Shown here: positions 15,850-23,573 of the stretch, one piece after another
Position numbering within the stretch: the stretch's first letter is position 1
How the letters are laid out: the number at the start of each line of letters is the position of its first letter
Source of the DNA: an uncultured Pseudomonadota bacterium
GTDB taxonomy: Bacteria > Pseudomonadota > Alphaproteobacteria > Rs-D84
Length of the DNA stretch: 40,141 nt
Assembly: GCA_900313285.1 (NCBI GenBank)
Contig: OMQP01000001.1
Span: forward strand, 1-40,141
Reading direction: 5' to 3'
Translations under genes and position numbers: made by a program
Notes under the pieces: model-generated
Told to the model about the DNA's origin: nothing
The model's input: the letters and a program-made list of their open reading frames with translations, nothing else
Database searches by the model: none

Positions 15850-16464
15850 ATGAAAAAAATAATATTAATATTTGTTTTGATTTTTAACTGTACATTTGCA
15901 AATGCTGCGGTAGATAAACAGTTGGTTATAAAAGCTGAAAAATATTTAAATTCTGTTACAGGGCTTTATGGGGATTTTACGCAAAATGCGAACGGAAAAA
16001 CAGAAACAGGTGTATTTTCTATGTTGCGTCCAGGACGTGTTAAATTAGATTACAAAGATGCACCGATTCAATTGGTTTCTGATGGTAAAGATTTATATTT
16101 TTATGATAAATCATTGGATCAAATTACAACAGTGCCGTTAACAAGTACACCTGCTGGAATATTGGTTCGTAAAAAAATAGATTTACAAAATGCAGATATT
16201 AAAGTTATTGAAACATCATCTGGTAAAGATACTTTTACTTTGAAGATGGTTTTACGTGACCAAGAGGGATTAGGTAATATGTCAGTTGTATTTAATAAAA
16301 GTCCTGTACGTTTGAATTCTTGGTCTGTGGTTGACGCCACGTCTGCAAAAACAGACGTATATTTTTATAATTTAAAGAATAAAACAGATTTTGGTAAAAA
16401 CTATTTTCAATTATCACGTCATAAAACAGTCAGCACTAATGATGGTGATGACTTTTATGATTAA
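15850..16464 (+). CDS. lolA: Outer-membrane lipoprotein carrier LolA
   Basis: A 204-residue periplasmic protein with signal peptide MKKIILIFVLIFNCTFANA. The mature domain has the LolA blocks LYGDFTQNANGKTETGVFSM, RPGRVKLDYKDAP and LVSDGKDLYFYDK. LolA collects lipoproteins from LolCDE and carries them to the outer membrane. The many lipoproteins in this window (1-626, 7310, 17493, 18967, 35122) are potential cargo. It starts immediately after the preceding stop; tatB follows after 8 bp. Confidence 0.9.
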   Translation: MKKIILIFVLIFNCTFANAAVDKQLVIKAEKYLNSVTGLYGDFTQNANGKTETGVFSMLRPGRVKLDYKDAPIQLVSDGKDLYFYDKSLDQITTVPLTSTPAGILVRKKIDLQNADIKVIETSSGKDTFTLKMVLRDQEGLGNMSVVFNKSPVRLNSWSVVDATSAKTDVYFYNLKNKTDFGKNYFQLSRHKTVSTNDGDDFYD

Positions 16465-16472
16465 GGTTTAAT

Positions 16473-16742
16473 ATGTTTGGAATTAGTTGGACTGAATTTT
16501 TAGTAATATTATTAGTTGCAATTTGTGTTGTGCCTGCCAAATATTGGCCAGATGTTGCACGTTTTTTTGCACGTTGTGTAAAATATATTCGCAATTTAAT
16601 ATGGAAAATAAATGATTTCAGCGAAGAAATTCAACAACGCATAGAACTTGAAAAGCCAATAGATGATTTAATATCAAACGCAACAAAAGATATGTTTCCA
16701 GAAAAGGTTTCAACAAAGAAAAAAAAGACCAGTAAAAAATGA
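16473..16742 (+). CDS. tatB: Twin-arginine translocase subunit TatB
   Basis: An 89-residue protein with FGISWTEFLVILLVAICVVP, the TatB-type start, followed by an amphipathic helix (DVARFFARCVKYIRNLIW) and a Lys-rich tail. TatB and TatC together bind twin-arginine signal peptides. It overlaps tatC by four bases. Compared with most TatB it is short and lacks the usual GPKRLP loop (it reads PAKYWP). Confidence 0.87.
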   Translation: MFGISWTEFLVILLVAICVVPAKYWPDVARFFARCVKYIRNLIWKINDFSEEIQQRIELEKPIDDLISNATKDMFPEKVSTKKKKTSKK

Positions 16743-17446
16743 AAATGACGATGATGCAACATTTTTCAGAATTAAGACGCAGAATATTGTGGTGTCTGTG
16801 CGTTTTTGCGTTTTCATTTTGTTTTGGTTGGATTGTTTCGCAACATGTTGAATTTTTTTTGACTTTGCCTTTGTTGAACATATGGCATAATGCAACGCTT
16901 TTATACACTGGTATAACAGATGGTCTGATGATACAGCTTTCTTTGGCAACATTGGTTGCATTGGTGATAACCGTTCCTGTATTATTATGGCATATATGGG
17001 CATATATTGCCCCGGGTTTACATAAAAACGAGAAACAATTTTTGATACCGATTTTTGTTTTGTCGCCAATATTGTTTATGCTTGGTGTGGCTTTTGCCTT
17101 TTATATTTTATTTCCATTTGTTTTTAGATTCTTTTTAGAAATGAACGAAGCAGCAAATTTGCCTGTTGTTTTATTACCAGCTGTTACTGGTTATTTAGCT
17201 TTTGCTGTTAGTTTATTAAAAGTTTTTGGTTTGGCTTTTCAATTACCTTTGGTTTTAATTGGTTTGAACAGGGTTGGTGCCTTGTCAAAACAAAGTGCAA
17301 TTAAAAGTCGCAGATACGTTATTATAGGTGTTTTTGTTTTGGCGGCGATGTTGACCCCGCCGGATGTTGTGTCTCAAATTGTGCTGGCTCTTCCTATGTG
17401 GTTGCTCTTTGAAATCAGTATTTTGTTTATGCGCGAAGACGCATAA
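16739..17446 (+). CDS. tatC: Twin-arginine translocase subunit TatC
   Basis: A 235-residue polytopic membrane protein with six predicted helices. The start MQHFSELRRRILW carries the conserved HFxELRxR signal-recognition motif. Later blocks such as APGLHKNEKQFLIPI and AMLTPPDVVSQIVLALPMWLLFE are also characteristic. TatC is the receptor for twin-arginine precursors. It is the last gene of the operon before the nlpD promoter. Confidence 0.96.
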   Translation: MKMTMMQHFSELRRRILWCLCVFAFSFCFGWIVSQHVEFFLTLPLLNIWHNATLLYTGITDGLMIQLSLATLVALVITVPVLLWHIWAYIAPGLHKNEKQFLIPIFVLSPILFMLGVAFAFYILFPFVFRFFLEMNEAANLPVVLLPAVTGYLAFAVSLLKVFGLAFQLPLVLIGLNRVGALSKQSAIKSRRYVIIGVFVLAAMLTPPDVVSQIVLALPMWLLFEISILFMREDA

Positions 17447-17470
17447 GTGTTTTATTTTTTGCTATTTTTA

Positions 17471-17479
17471 TGATATAAT
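17471..17479 (+). promoter_or_regulatory. Extended -10 promoter of the nlpD-like gene
   Basis: TGATATAAT preceded by a T-rich stretch, 13 bases before the ATG at 17493. The 5' leader would be only about six or seven bases, with no real Shine-Dalgarno, so translation is near-leaderless. Confidence 0.55.
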
Positions 17480-17492
17480 TCAAAACGTGAGA

Positions 17493-18926
17493 ATGTATAA
17501 AATAAACTTCTTGAAAGTGTCTGTTTTGTCTGCACTTGTTCTTTGTGCGTGTGATTTGCAACCTAAAATAGCATCCATTCCGGATAATATAGGTATATTT
17601 ATTGAAGACAGGTATCCTGCATTATTAGCTGATCCGCAAACACAACCAGAGATATATAATTCTGCGGTAACTGATTATGGTGTGTATGCGTCCCCTGAAT
17701 TGTATGGCTCTGCAAGAATGGAAGATTATGTTTTATATGCCAGTGTTGATGATTATGTTTTAGTTCCAGAAACAAAGGAAGTTGAAATAGCAAAAGAACA
17801 GGTAGAAGAGCAAACAGAACAAGAAATCAAAGAAGATTATTTGATTGTTCCTGTATATGGTGGCAATACAGTTTTGGATGAACAACCAGATGCTAAAACC
17901 GAAATAAAAGACACAGATACAATAATTGTCGTCAAAGGCGATACTCTTTATTCTTTGGCGCGTAAAAATAATATGAGCTTTACAGAATTAGCAAATATAA
18001 ATAATTTAAAGGAACCGTATACTTTATCTGTTGGACAAAAATTAACAACGCGTAAACCAACAAACAAATTAAATGTTCCAAACGTTATATCTGAAGAAAA
18101 GGTTCAACAAATCAAAGCAGAAAAAACTGAAAAAGTTATTGTTAAAGAGGCTGTGAAACCTAATAATACTAAACGTGTCGATTTACAAGAAATCATTGTT
18201 GCAAAAGGGGATACTTTATATTCATTATCACGTAAATATGAAATACCTGTTAATGATTTAGCGGTCATGAATAAAATATCGGCACCGTTTACTTTATCTG
18301 TTGGACAAAAAATAAAGGTCCCAAAATTAAGCAACGTTCAAACACGGTCAGCCACAGAAGTGAAAACAGTTATGCCTGTGGCAAAAACTACACCGAAGAT
18401 AACGCCAGCAAAGAATACAACACAAAAACAACAAACAGCTAAGAAACAGCCGGATACAAAAGTTGCAGATAATGCAAATAAAATGAATAAATCGGAAAAA
18501 ATATCATCAAATCCGAAACAGCAATTACCAAAAATATCTGCACGTTCTGCATCAAAGTTTTCATGGCCATTACGTGGGACAATTTTGTCTGCATATGGAC
18601 CAAAGAAGGCTGGCCTTGTTAATGATGGCATAAATATATCTGCCGCTTTGGGAGCACCAGTTAAAGCTGCTGAAAATGGTGTTGTTGCATATGCTGGAAA
18701 TGAAGTAAAAGGTATGGGAAATTTAATAATCATTCAACACAGTGATGGATGGATGACCGTATATGCACATCTTGATTCAATGTCTGTTAAACGTGGCAAT
18801 AAGGTTAATGTTGGGCAGCCGATAGGGAAGGTTGGAAAAACAGGTAAAGTTGATAGACCGCAATTACATTTTGAAATTCGCAAGGGAACTAAAGCATATA
18901 ACCCAACACAGTATCTAAAGAAATAA
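17493..18926 (+). CDS. nlpD: NlpD-like lipoprotein: two LysM domains and a degenerate M23 domain
   Basis: A 477-residue lipoprotein; the signal ends LVLCAC (Cys20). Two LysM peptidoglycan-binding domains (about 142-186 and 232-277) lie in Lys/Thr/Gln-rich linkers, and a C-terminal M23 domain covers 355-470. The metal-binding residues are mostly lost: the HxxxD site reads NDGIN (Asn377, Asn381) and HxH reads QLH (457-459). This is the pattern of E. coli NlpD, which activates septal amidases rather than cutting peptidoglycan itself. The frame extends upstream to 17364, but ATG 17493 is where the lipoprotein signal begins. Its position after tatC is suggestive, since such amidases are Tat substrates in E. 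coli. Confidence 0.85.
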   Translation: MYKINFLKVSVLSALVLCACDLQPKIASIPDNIGIFIEDRYPALLADPQTQPEIYNSAVTDYGVYASPELYGSARMEDYVLYASVDDYVLVPETKEVEIAKEQVEEQTEQEIKEDYLIVPVYGGNTVLDEQPDAKTEIKDTDTIIVVKGDTLYSLARKNNMSFTELANINNLKEPYTLSVGQKLTTRKPTNKLNVPNVISEEKVQQIKAEKTEKVIVKEAVKPNNTKRVDLQEIIVAKGDTLYSLSRKYEIPVNDLAVMNKISAPFTLSVGQKIKVPKLSNVQTRSATEVKTVMPVAKTTPKITPAKNTTQKQQTAKKQPDTKVADNANKMNKSEKISSNPKQQLPKISARSASKFSWPLRGTILSAYGPKKAGLVNDGINISAALGAPVKAAENGVVAYAGNEVKGMGNLIIIQHSDGWMTVYAHLDSMSVKRGNKVNVGQPIGKVGKTGKVDRPQLHFEIRKGTKAYNPTQYLKK

Positions 18927-18955
18927 ACCAGGCATCAATTATAACGCCTGGTTTT
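18925..18955. terminator. Terminator between nlpD and the convergent lipoprotein gene
   Basis: A 9-bp stem AAACCAGGC/GCCTGGTTT with a 12-nt loop and a short T-run, overlapping the nlpD stop. The next gene ends 12 bp beyond on the other strand, so it may serve both. Confidence 0.8.
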
Positions 18956-18966
18956 ATCATCGTGTT

Positions 18967-19518
18967 TTATTGGTTTAATAACGTACCCCATGCAGCTTTA
19001 TATCCACCATCTCTGGTCAGAAATAATTTAGCATTGTTTAATTGGGTGGCAGTTAAACCACGAATAATATAAGATTCTTGCAGACGGCCTGAGGCTTTTG
19101 TTTGTATTTGTGGTAAATCAATAGCCATAGCTTCTGTGTCACAACAAACACTGTTATTGCATGCCTCACATTGATAAATTTGTGCAGTATATACTTTGCC
19201 AGGTCTTAAATCTATTAAATCTACTACCATGTTTAACCCATTATCGGTTTCTTTGAATTGAATGATGCCCATTTCAGATTGCCCTCCACGTGATGAACGT
19301 GTGTATATATTGGCTTTGACATTATGTATGTCGGATGTGTCATATGTTTGTTGGAATACGATGGGTTTATCTTGTTTTTTATGTTTATATTTTTCATGAG
19401 TTTTATATCTTTGTTCATGGTGTTGATGATGGACACCTGTTGGACAAGTTGTGCAGCCAGCCGTCAAAAGTGCAATGCCACACAAAGCTGGGATTAAAAA
19501 TAAATTTGTTTTATTCAT
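18967..19518 (-). CDS. His-rich lipoprotein with a SodC-like but ligand-less domain
   Basis: A 183-residue lipoprotein (lipobox TAGC, Cys22). A histidine-rich stretch (VHHQHHEQRYKTHEKYKHKK, 29-48) is followed by a beta-rich domain. The run MGIIQFKETDNGLNMVVDL...LRPGKVYTAQIYQC resembles the Cu/Zn superoxide dismutase core, where the family has ETxxG...L.PG.HGFHVH. The copper-binding histidines are replaced, so dismutase activity is unlikely. Extra cysteines (CEACNNSVCC) may bind metal. The SodC link is by eye and uncertain. AAAGGAG precedes the start. Confidence 0.72.
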   Translation of the reverse strand: MNKTNLFLIPALCGIALLTAGCTTCPTGVHHQHHEQRYKTHEKYKHKKQDKPIVFQQTYDTSDIHNVKANIYTRSSRGGQSEMGIIQFKETDNGLNMVVDLIDLRPGKVYTAQIYQCEACNNSVCCDTEAMAIDLPQIQTKASGRLQESYIIRGLTATQLNNAKLFLTRDGGYKAAWGTLLNQ

Positions 19519-19644
19519 ATTTTTTCTCCTTTGGTTCGTTGTAGTTACGTATCTTAGTCTATCTTAATTAACATTAAATAGCTTTCGGTTTGAATACCTA
19601 AATCACACGGAAATATACGTATTGCATGATTTACCGATAAAAAC

Positions 19645-19673
19645 TTGCATTTAGCAAAAAAAGCATATACAAT
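19645..19673 (+). promoter_or_regulatory. Promoter of tRNA-Lys
   Basis: TTGCAT (19645-19650), 17-bp spacer, TACAAT (19668-19673), 10 bp upstream of the tRNA 5' end. The rest of 19519-19644 shows no gene. Confidence 0.6.
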
Positions 19674-19683
19674 TCATGGCACT

Positions 19684-19759
19684 GGATGCATAGCTCAGTT
19701 GGTAGAGCAACTGACTCTTAATCAGTGGGTCCAGGGTTCGAGTCCCTGTGCGTCCACCA
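19684..19759 (+). tRNA. tRNA-Lys (CTT)
   Basis: A full 76-nt cloverleaf with encoded CCA. The acceptor stem GGATGCA pairs with TGCGTCC (one G-T pair); the D-arm is AGCTCAGTTGGTAGAGC; the anticodon stem ACTGA/TCAGT holds loop CTCTTAA with anticodon CTT; the T-arm is CAGGG-TTCGAGT-CCCTG. A terminator follows six bases later. Confidence 0.96.
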
Positions 19760-19765
19760 AGATAA

Positions 19766-19798
19766 AAAAGACCACACAAGTGGTCTTTTTGTTTTTTT
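19766..19798 (+). terminator. Terminator of tRNA-Lys
   Basis: The stem AAGACCAC/GTGGTCTT with loop ACAA is followed by long T-runs. It lies just downstream of the CCA end. Confidence 0.88.
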
Positions 19799-19842
19799 GG
19801 ATGATGTTTGCAAAATCTTATTTTTATGTTTTAATTATATTC

Positions 19843-20520
19843 ATGAAAATAATAGATGCACATTCTCATATAGATTATATAACTCATGATATTCAACCTG
19901 GGGTAGTTGGAACAATTTGTTGTACAACAGATGAAACACAATGGTTAGATTTAATAAATATGATGAATGTTGACAATCGTATATACGGATGTTTTGGAAT
20001 ACATCCATGGTTTGTGCAAAATATCAAAGATGGTTTTGAAGACAGATTATACGATTTATTAAAAAATAACGAATCGTTCTTTGTCGGTGAAATAGGTCTT
20101 GATAAATATAAACCAGATATTGATATTCAGATAGATGTTTTCAAGAAACAATTTGACGTTGCAGTTAAATTACACAGAACTGTATTTTTGCATTGTGTTG
20201 GCGCATGGGAAAAAATATTTTTTATATTAAAACAATATAAAAAATCAGAATTACCTGTATTGGTTATACATGATTTTCATGGAAGTGATGAAATTTTAAC
20301 GAATTTATTAGATAATTATAAGGTTATGTTTTCTTTTAATAAAATTGACAAACCCCAGTATATTCGCCGTATAGAGCTTGAAAATATTTTGGTCGAAACG
20401 GATGGTAAGGCGGATGTTATATTAGAAAATATAATCACAGATATTTCAGATATAAAAAATAATACATATGTTGCTGATATAATATATAATAATACACAAG
20501 GACTTTTAAAACATGAATAG
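19843..20520 (+). CDS. TatD-family metal-dependent hydrolase
   Basis: A 225-residue TIM-barrel hydrolase. Metal-site residues: DAHSH (about 5-9), GEIGLD, FLHC, VIHDFHG and LVETDG, in the order of the TatD DNase family (YcfH/TatD). It is shorter than the usual 255-265 residues. The start is ATG 19843, where DAHSH follows after four residues; the longer open frame runs back through the tRNA and is not coding. TatD-like enzymes are 3'-5' nucleases; the exact substrate here is unknown. It overlaps tcdA by eight bases. Confidence 0.85.
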   Translation: MKIIDAHSHIDYITHDIQPGVVGTICCTTDETQWLDLINMMNVDNRIYGCFGIHPWFVQNIKDGFEDRLYDLLKNNESFFVGEIGLDKYKPDIDIQIDVFKKQFDVAVKLHRTVFLHCVGAWEKIFFILKQYKKSELPVLVIHDFHGSDEILTNLLDNYKVMFSFNKIDKPQYIRRIELENILVETDGKADVILENIITDISDIKNNTYVADIIYNNTQGLLKHE

Positions 20521-21187
20521 ATTAAATCGTATTACTTTATTATTCGGTGCTGAAGCAATCAAAAAATTGCAACAATCAAAGGTAATGGTTGTTGGTTGTG
20601 GCGCAGTTGGTTCTTTTGCAATTGAAGCATTGGCGCGAAGCGGTATAGGGCATATTATTATAATGGATTTTGATAAAGTAGAAGAATCAAATATAAATCG
20701 TCAACTGTTTGCGTTAGATTCTTCGCTGGGCAAGCAAAAGGTTGAAATTGCAAAATCAAGAATACACGATATAAATCCAAATATCAAAGTTGATGCTATA
20801 AATGCTTTTTTTGATGATGATATTGTTTTAGATATAAAACCAGATTGGGTAATAGATGCCATAGATACGGTACCGTCAAAAATAGCATTGTATAAATGGT
20901 GTTTTAAAAATAATGTACCATTCATATCAAGTATGGGCGCTGCACGTAAGACAGACATAACAAAAATTAAAATTGCAAAAATATCAAAAACTGCAATGTG
21001 TCCATTAGCATCAAAAATACGTCATATAGTTCGTGATTTAAAAATGAAAGATTTTCCAGTTGTTTATTCCGAAGAACATGCTATGCCACAACAAAATGGT
21101 GGGCGTGAATTTGGTTCTGTGATAACTGTAACGGGTTCGTTTGGTTTAATATTGGCGGATTATGTTATTAAAAAATTAATTTCATAA
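20513..21187 (+). CDS. tcdA: tRNA threonylcarbamoyladenosine dehydratase TcdA (E1-like)
   Basis: A 224-residue ThiF/E1-fold protein. The nucleotide loop is VVGCGAVGSFAIEALARSGI (about 26-45), with MDFDKVEESNINRQLFAL as the adenylate-binding block, VIDAIDTVPSK, and the C-terminal TVTGSFGLILADYVI. TcdA cyclises t6A37 of tRNAs to ct6A using ATP and often pairs with a CsdA/SufS-type desulfurase system. Its eight-base overlap with the TatD gene shows co-translation. Confidence 0.9.
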   Translation: MNRLNRITLLFGAEAIKKLQQSKVMVVGCGAVGSFAIEALARSGIGHIIIMDFDKVEESNINRQLFALDSSLGKQKVEIAKSRIHDINPNIKVDAINAFFDDDIVLDIKPDWVIDAIDTVPSKIALYKWCFKNNVPFISSMGAARKTDITKIKIAKISKTAMCPLASKIRHIVRDLKMKDFPVVYSEEHAMPQQNGGREFGSVITVTGSFGLILADYVIKKLIS

Positions 21188-21316
21188 AATTCTGTATACG
21201 TTGCAAATACTGGCTTTTAAGACATGTGTCCTATGTATACATGCCTATATAAATATTATATATCATTTGATAAAATACAAAGTGTTGAGATTAATCAGCA
21301 ACAAAAGGAGAAACTT

Positions 21317-21931
21317 ATGAAAAAACTTATTGCCGGTTCAATGGCAGTATTATTATCCGTACCAGCTTTTGCAGGTGGACGAACCTATGAACAACAAACA
21401 ACTAATTTTCTTGGTTGGGACATTTTACCATATGTAGCAGTGCGTGCCGGTGCAACATATGGCAATTTGAATTATAACTTTAATGATACTAAAGAAAGCA
21501 TAACTCAAAATTTATACCAAGCTCGTGCAGCACTTGGGTTGACCATGTATGATACAGCACGTTTTGAAATCGAAGGTTCTTTCTTTACAAAAGGAAAAGC
21601 CAACAAGGGCTTTGGCACAATAGACGATGTTGAAGTTACTTCTAAAAACATTGAATTGATGGCTAATGCCTATATGGATTTGGGACATTTTCATTATATT
21701 CAACCATTTGCAGGACTTGGTGCTGGTCTTGCCTTTATAAATACAGAAGCTAGTTCAGCGGTTTATTCAGAAAGCAAAGACAATACCAGATTTTCAGCAA
21801 TGGCTACATTGGGACTGGAAATGCCATTTGGCTGCTATTCTGTTGATGTGGCTGCACGTTATAACTATATCGATGTTCAATCTGGAATGCATGATTTCAG
21901 TGCCGATATCGGTATTCGTTATATGTTTTAA
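21317..21931 (+). CDS. Small outer-membrane beta-barrel protein (OmpA/opacity-like)
   Basis: A 204-residue exported protein. The signal peptide is MKKLIAGSMAVLLSVPAFA, and the mature part has alternating amphipathic strands. It ends in GIRYMF; a terminal phenylalanine is the BAM recognition signal. Segments such as YVAVRAGATYGNLNYNF and PFAGLGAGLAFIN look like an 8-strand barrel (OMP_b-brl type). The chosen ATG has AAAAGGAG seven bases upstream; an earlier in-frame ATG at 21224 lacks one and would spoil the signal peptide. It stands alone between a promoter-like AT region and a strong terminator. Confidence 0.85.
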   Translation: MKKLIAGSMAVLLSVPAFAGGRTYEQQTTNFLGWDILPYVAVRAGATYGNLNYNFNDTKESITQNLYQARAALGLTMYDTARFEIEGSFFTKGKANKGFGTIDDVEVTSKNIELMANAYMDLGHFHYIQPFAGLGAGLAFINTEASSAVYSESKDNTRFSAMATLGLEMPFGCYSVDVAARYNYIDVQSGMHDFSADIGIRYMF

Positions 21932-21951
21932 ACTTTCCTCGTTTCGCTTTG

Positions 21952-21979
21952 AAATCCCGTTTTTATACGGGATTTTTTT
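21952..21979 (+). terminator. Terminator after the beta-barrel gene
   Basis: A 9-bp stem AAATCCCGT/ACGGGATTT with loop TTTTAT and a seven-T run. Confidence 0.92.
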
Positions 21980-22021
21980 GTGTTGTGTTTGAAAAATGCT
22001 ATGTGCTAGCATAAACATGAT

Positions 22022-23572
22022 ATGAAAAAATACCTGTTCATCTTTGTGCTTATATTTATAAATGCATCTGTTAATGCCGATATATTTTACAGCGGTGGGG
22101 ATTATCTTATTCCTAAGTTTTCTGGTGAAGAAAATATAGTTCAAAATGGTGCAACTGTTTCATCAAGTATTGGTCAAGATATTACAATTGATACAGACAT
22201 GTCTTTATATAATGATGGCACAATAGATGGGCGTATAGATACACATAATCACAATATAACAATATATAATACAGGAAGTATAACTGGTGGAATAACAACA
22301 GAAAATGGTGGCAGTGTTCGTCAAATGATTAATTCACAAGCCGAAATAAACACCATAAATGTTGTTGGTGGAAATCACATCATACAAATAGAGAATTTTC
22401 AAAATATTCAATTTGCAGATATAAAAGATTTAAATGCGACATCTTTCAGTTTGACGAATTCGTCCGTGGTTATAGATGACTTTGCACTGTGGCAAACATG
22501 GGGACAAAATGTTAATATAGAAGGCCATGTAAATTTGATTATAAATAACAAAAATACCATCGTTGATGGTGATGTCGTGCATAATATTGTTTCTGGTTGG
22601 GAAAATTTAATCGTTAATGTAACAGATCTTGACAGTATGTATGTTGTTGAACTTAAGCAATATGGATCTGATTTAACTTTGCACCTTGTTAGAGAACAGA
22701 ATAATGATTGGGCTTTAAACGGTAGCGATGGTCCATTGGAAATAATAAGGCAAAACAATCCAAATGATAAAATGGTTCTTGCGTTGGATTCAGCACGTAA
22801 TAAAGCCGATGTAAATAATATTAAAAATAATTCATACCGTTTTAATCATAGTATTTTAATGCACCCAATCAGAGTGCTAAATGATATTGCTTTGTTCAAT
22901 GTCTTGCACCATGAAAAAGAACTTGGAATCGGATTAAATACTTTTTATGTCACTTCTGATACAACAGGGGATTTTGGTGGTCGTATTTATATTGGCAATA
23001 AATTTGACGATTTATATTTGAACATGGGTTTCAGTTTTAATAGTTTTTCATATGAAGATAATTTAAATGATTTTTCTGGTGTTTCTTATGGGTTGGATAT
23101 ACGTGCGAAACAGAATTTTGATAAATTATGGTTGGATGGAACAATTGGAATAAATATATCAAAATTTGATGCCGATTATATAACAAACGATAATACAATA
23201 AAACAAGACCCAATAGGGTATTCTGAGTATGGAAAGATAGATATTGGACATGATTTTGATATTTTGTCAGATTTAACTGTTTCGCCGTTTGCTGGAATCG
23301 TGTTTCAACAATATAATATTACAGATGTTTCAGATTTTGATTTTCACGTACGAAGTGGGGCAGATTTAAAATATGTATCTTTGATGGACGGCATAAAATA
23401 TGAATATTCTCTAACTGGTGCATTAAGTGAAAATGGTGATTTGTTTTCAGCATTGAAAATTGGTTTTTGGTCTGTTATAGACGGGGTGGGGGCTTCTTTC
23501 AATGCTGGGTTATTCAAAAATGATATAGATTGGCACTACAGGTTTTCCATAGACGCTAAATTTGCGTTTTGA
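22022..23572 (+). CDS. Autotransporter-like outer-membrane protein
   Basis: A 516-residue protein with signal peptide MKKYLFIFVLIFINASVNA. The N-terminal half (about 25-220) has short repeating polar beta strands (DGTIDGRIDTHNHNITIYNT, GSITGGITTENGGSV) typical of a beta-helix passenger. The C-terminal half (about 270-516) is rich in amphipathic strands and ends in KFAF, as in a type V autotransporter barrel. A promoter TTGAAA-17-TAAACA (21989-22017) lies so close that the leader is nearly absent. Only one base separates its stop from that of the convergent miaB. No protease or adhesin motif is visible. Confidence 0.75.
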   Translation: MKKYLFIFVLIFINASVNADIFYSGGDYLIPKFSGEENIVQNGATVSSSIGQDITIDTDMSLYNDGTIDGRIDTHNHNITIYNTGSITGGITTENGGSVRQMINSQAEINTINVVGGNHIIQIENFQNIQFADIKDLNATSFSLTNSSVVIDDFALWQTWGQNVNIEGHVNLIINNKNTIVDGDVVHNIVSGWENLIVNVTDLDSMYVVELKQYGSDLTLHLVREQNNDWALNGSDGPLEIIRQNNPNDKMVLALDSARNKADVNNIKNNSYRFNHSILMHPIRVLNDIALFNVLHHEKELGIGLNTFYVTSDTTGDFGGRIYIGNKFDDLYLNMGFSFNSFSYEDNLNDFSGVSYGLDIRAKQNFDKLWLDGTIGINISKFDADYITNDNTIKQDPIGYSEYGKIDIGHDFDILSDLTVSPFAGIVFQQYNITDVSDFDFHVRSGADLKYVSLMDGIKYEYSLTGALSENGDLFSALKIGFWSVIDGVGASFNAGLFKNDIDWHYRFSIDAKFAF

Positions 23573-23573
23573 T

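Noticed and set aside
17364..17492. Upstream extension of the NlpD-like protein into tatC
   Set aside because: It overlaps tatC out of frame and would bury the lipoprotein signal that starts at ATG 17493.
19645..19842. N-terminal extension of the TatD protein through the tRNA-Lys gene
   Set aside because: It translates the tRNA and its terminator; the metal-binding DAHSH motif begins just after ATG 19843.
21233..21242. Palindrome ATGTATACAT upstream of the beta-barrel gene as an operator
   Set aside because: A single 10-bp palindrome in AT-rich DNA with no second copy seen; too weak to call.
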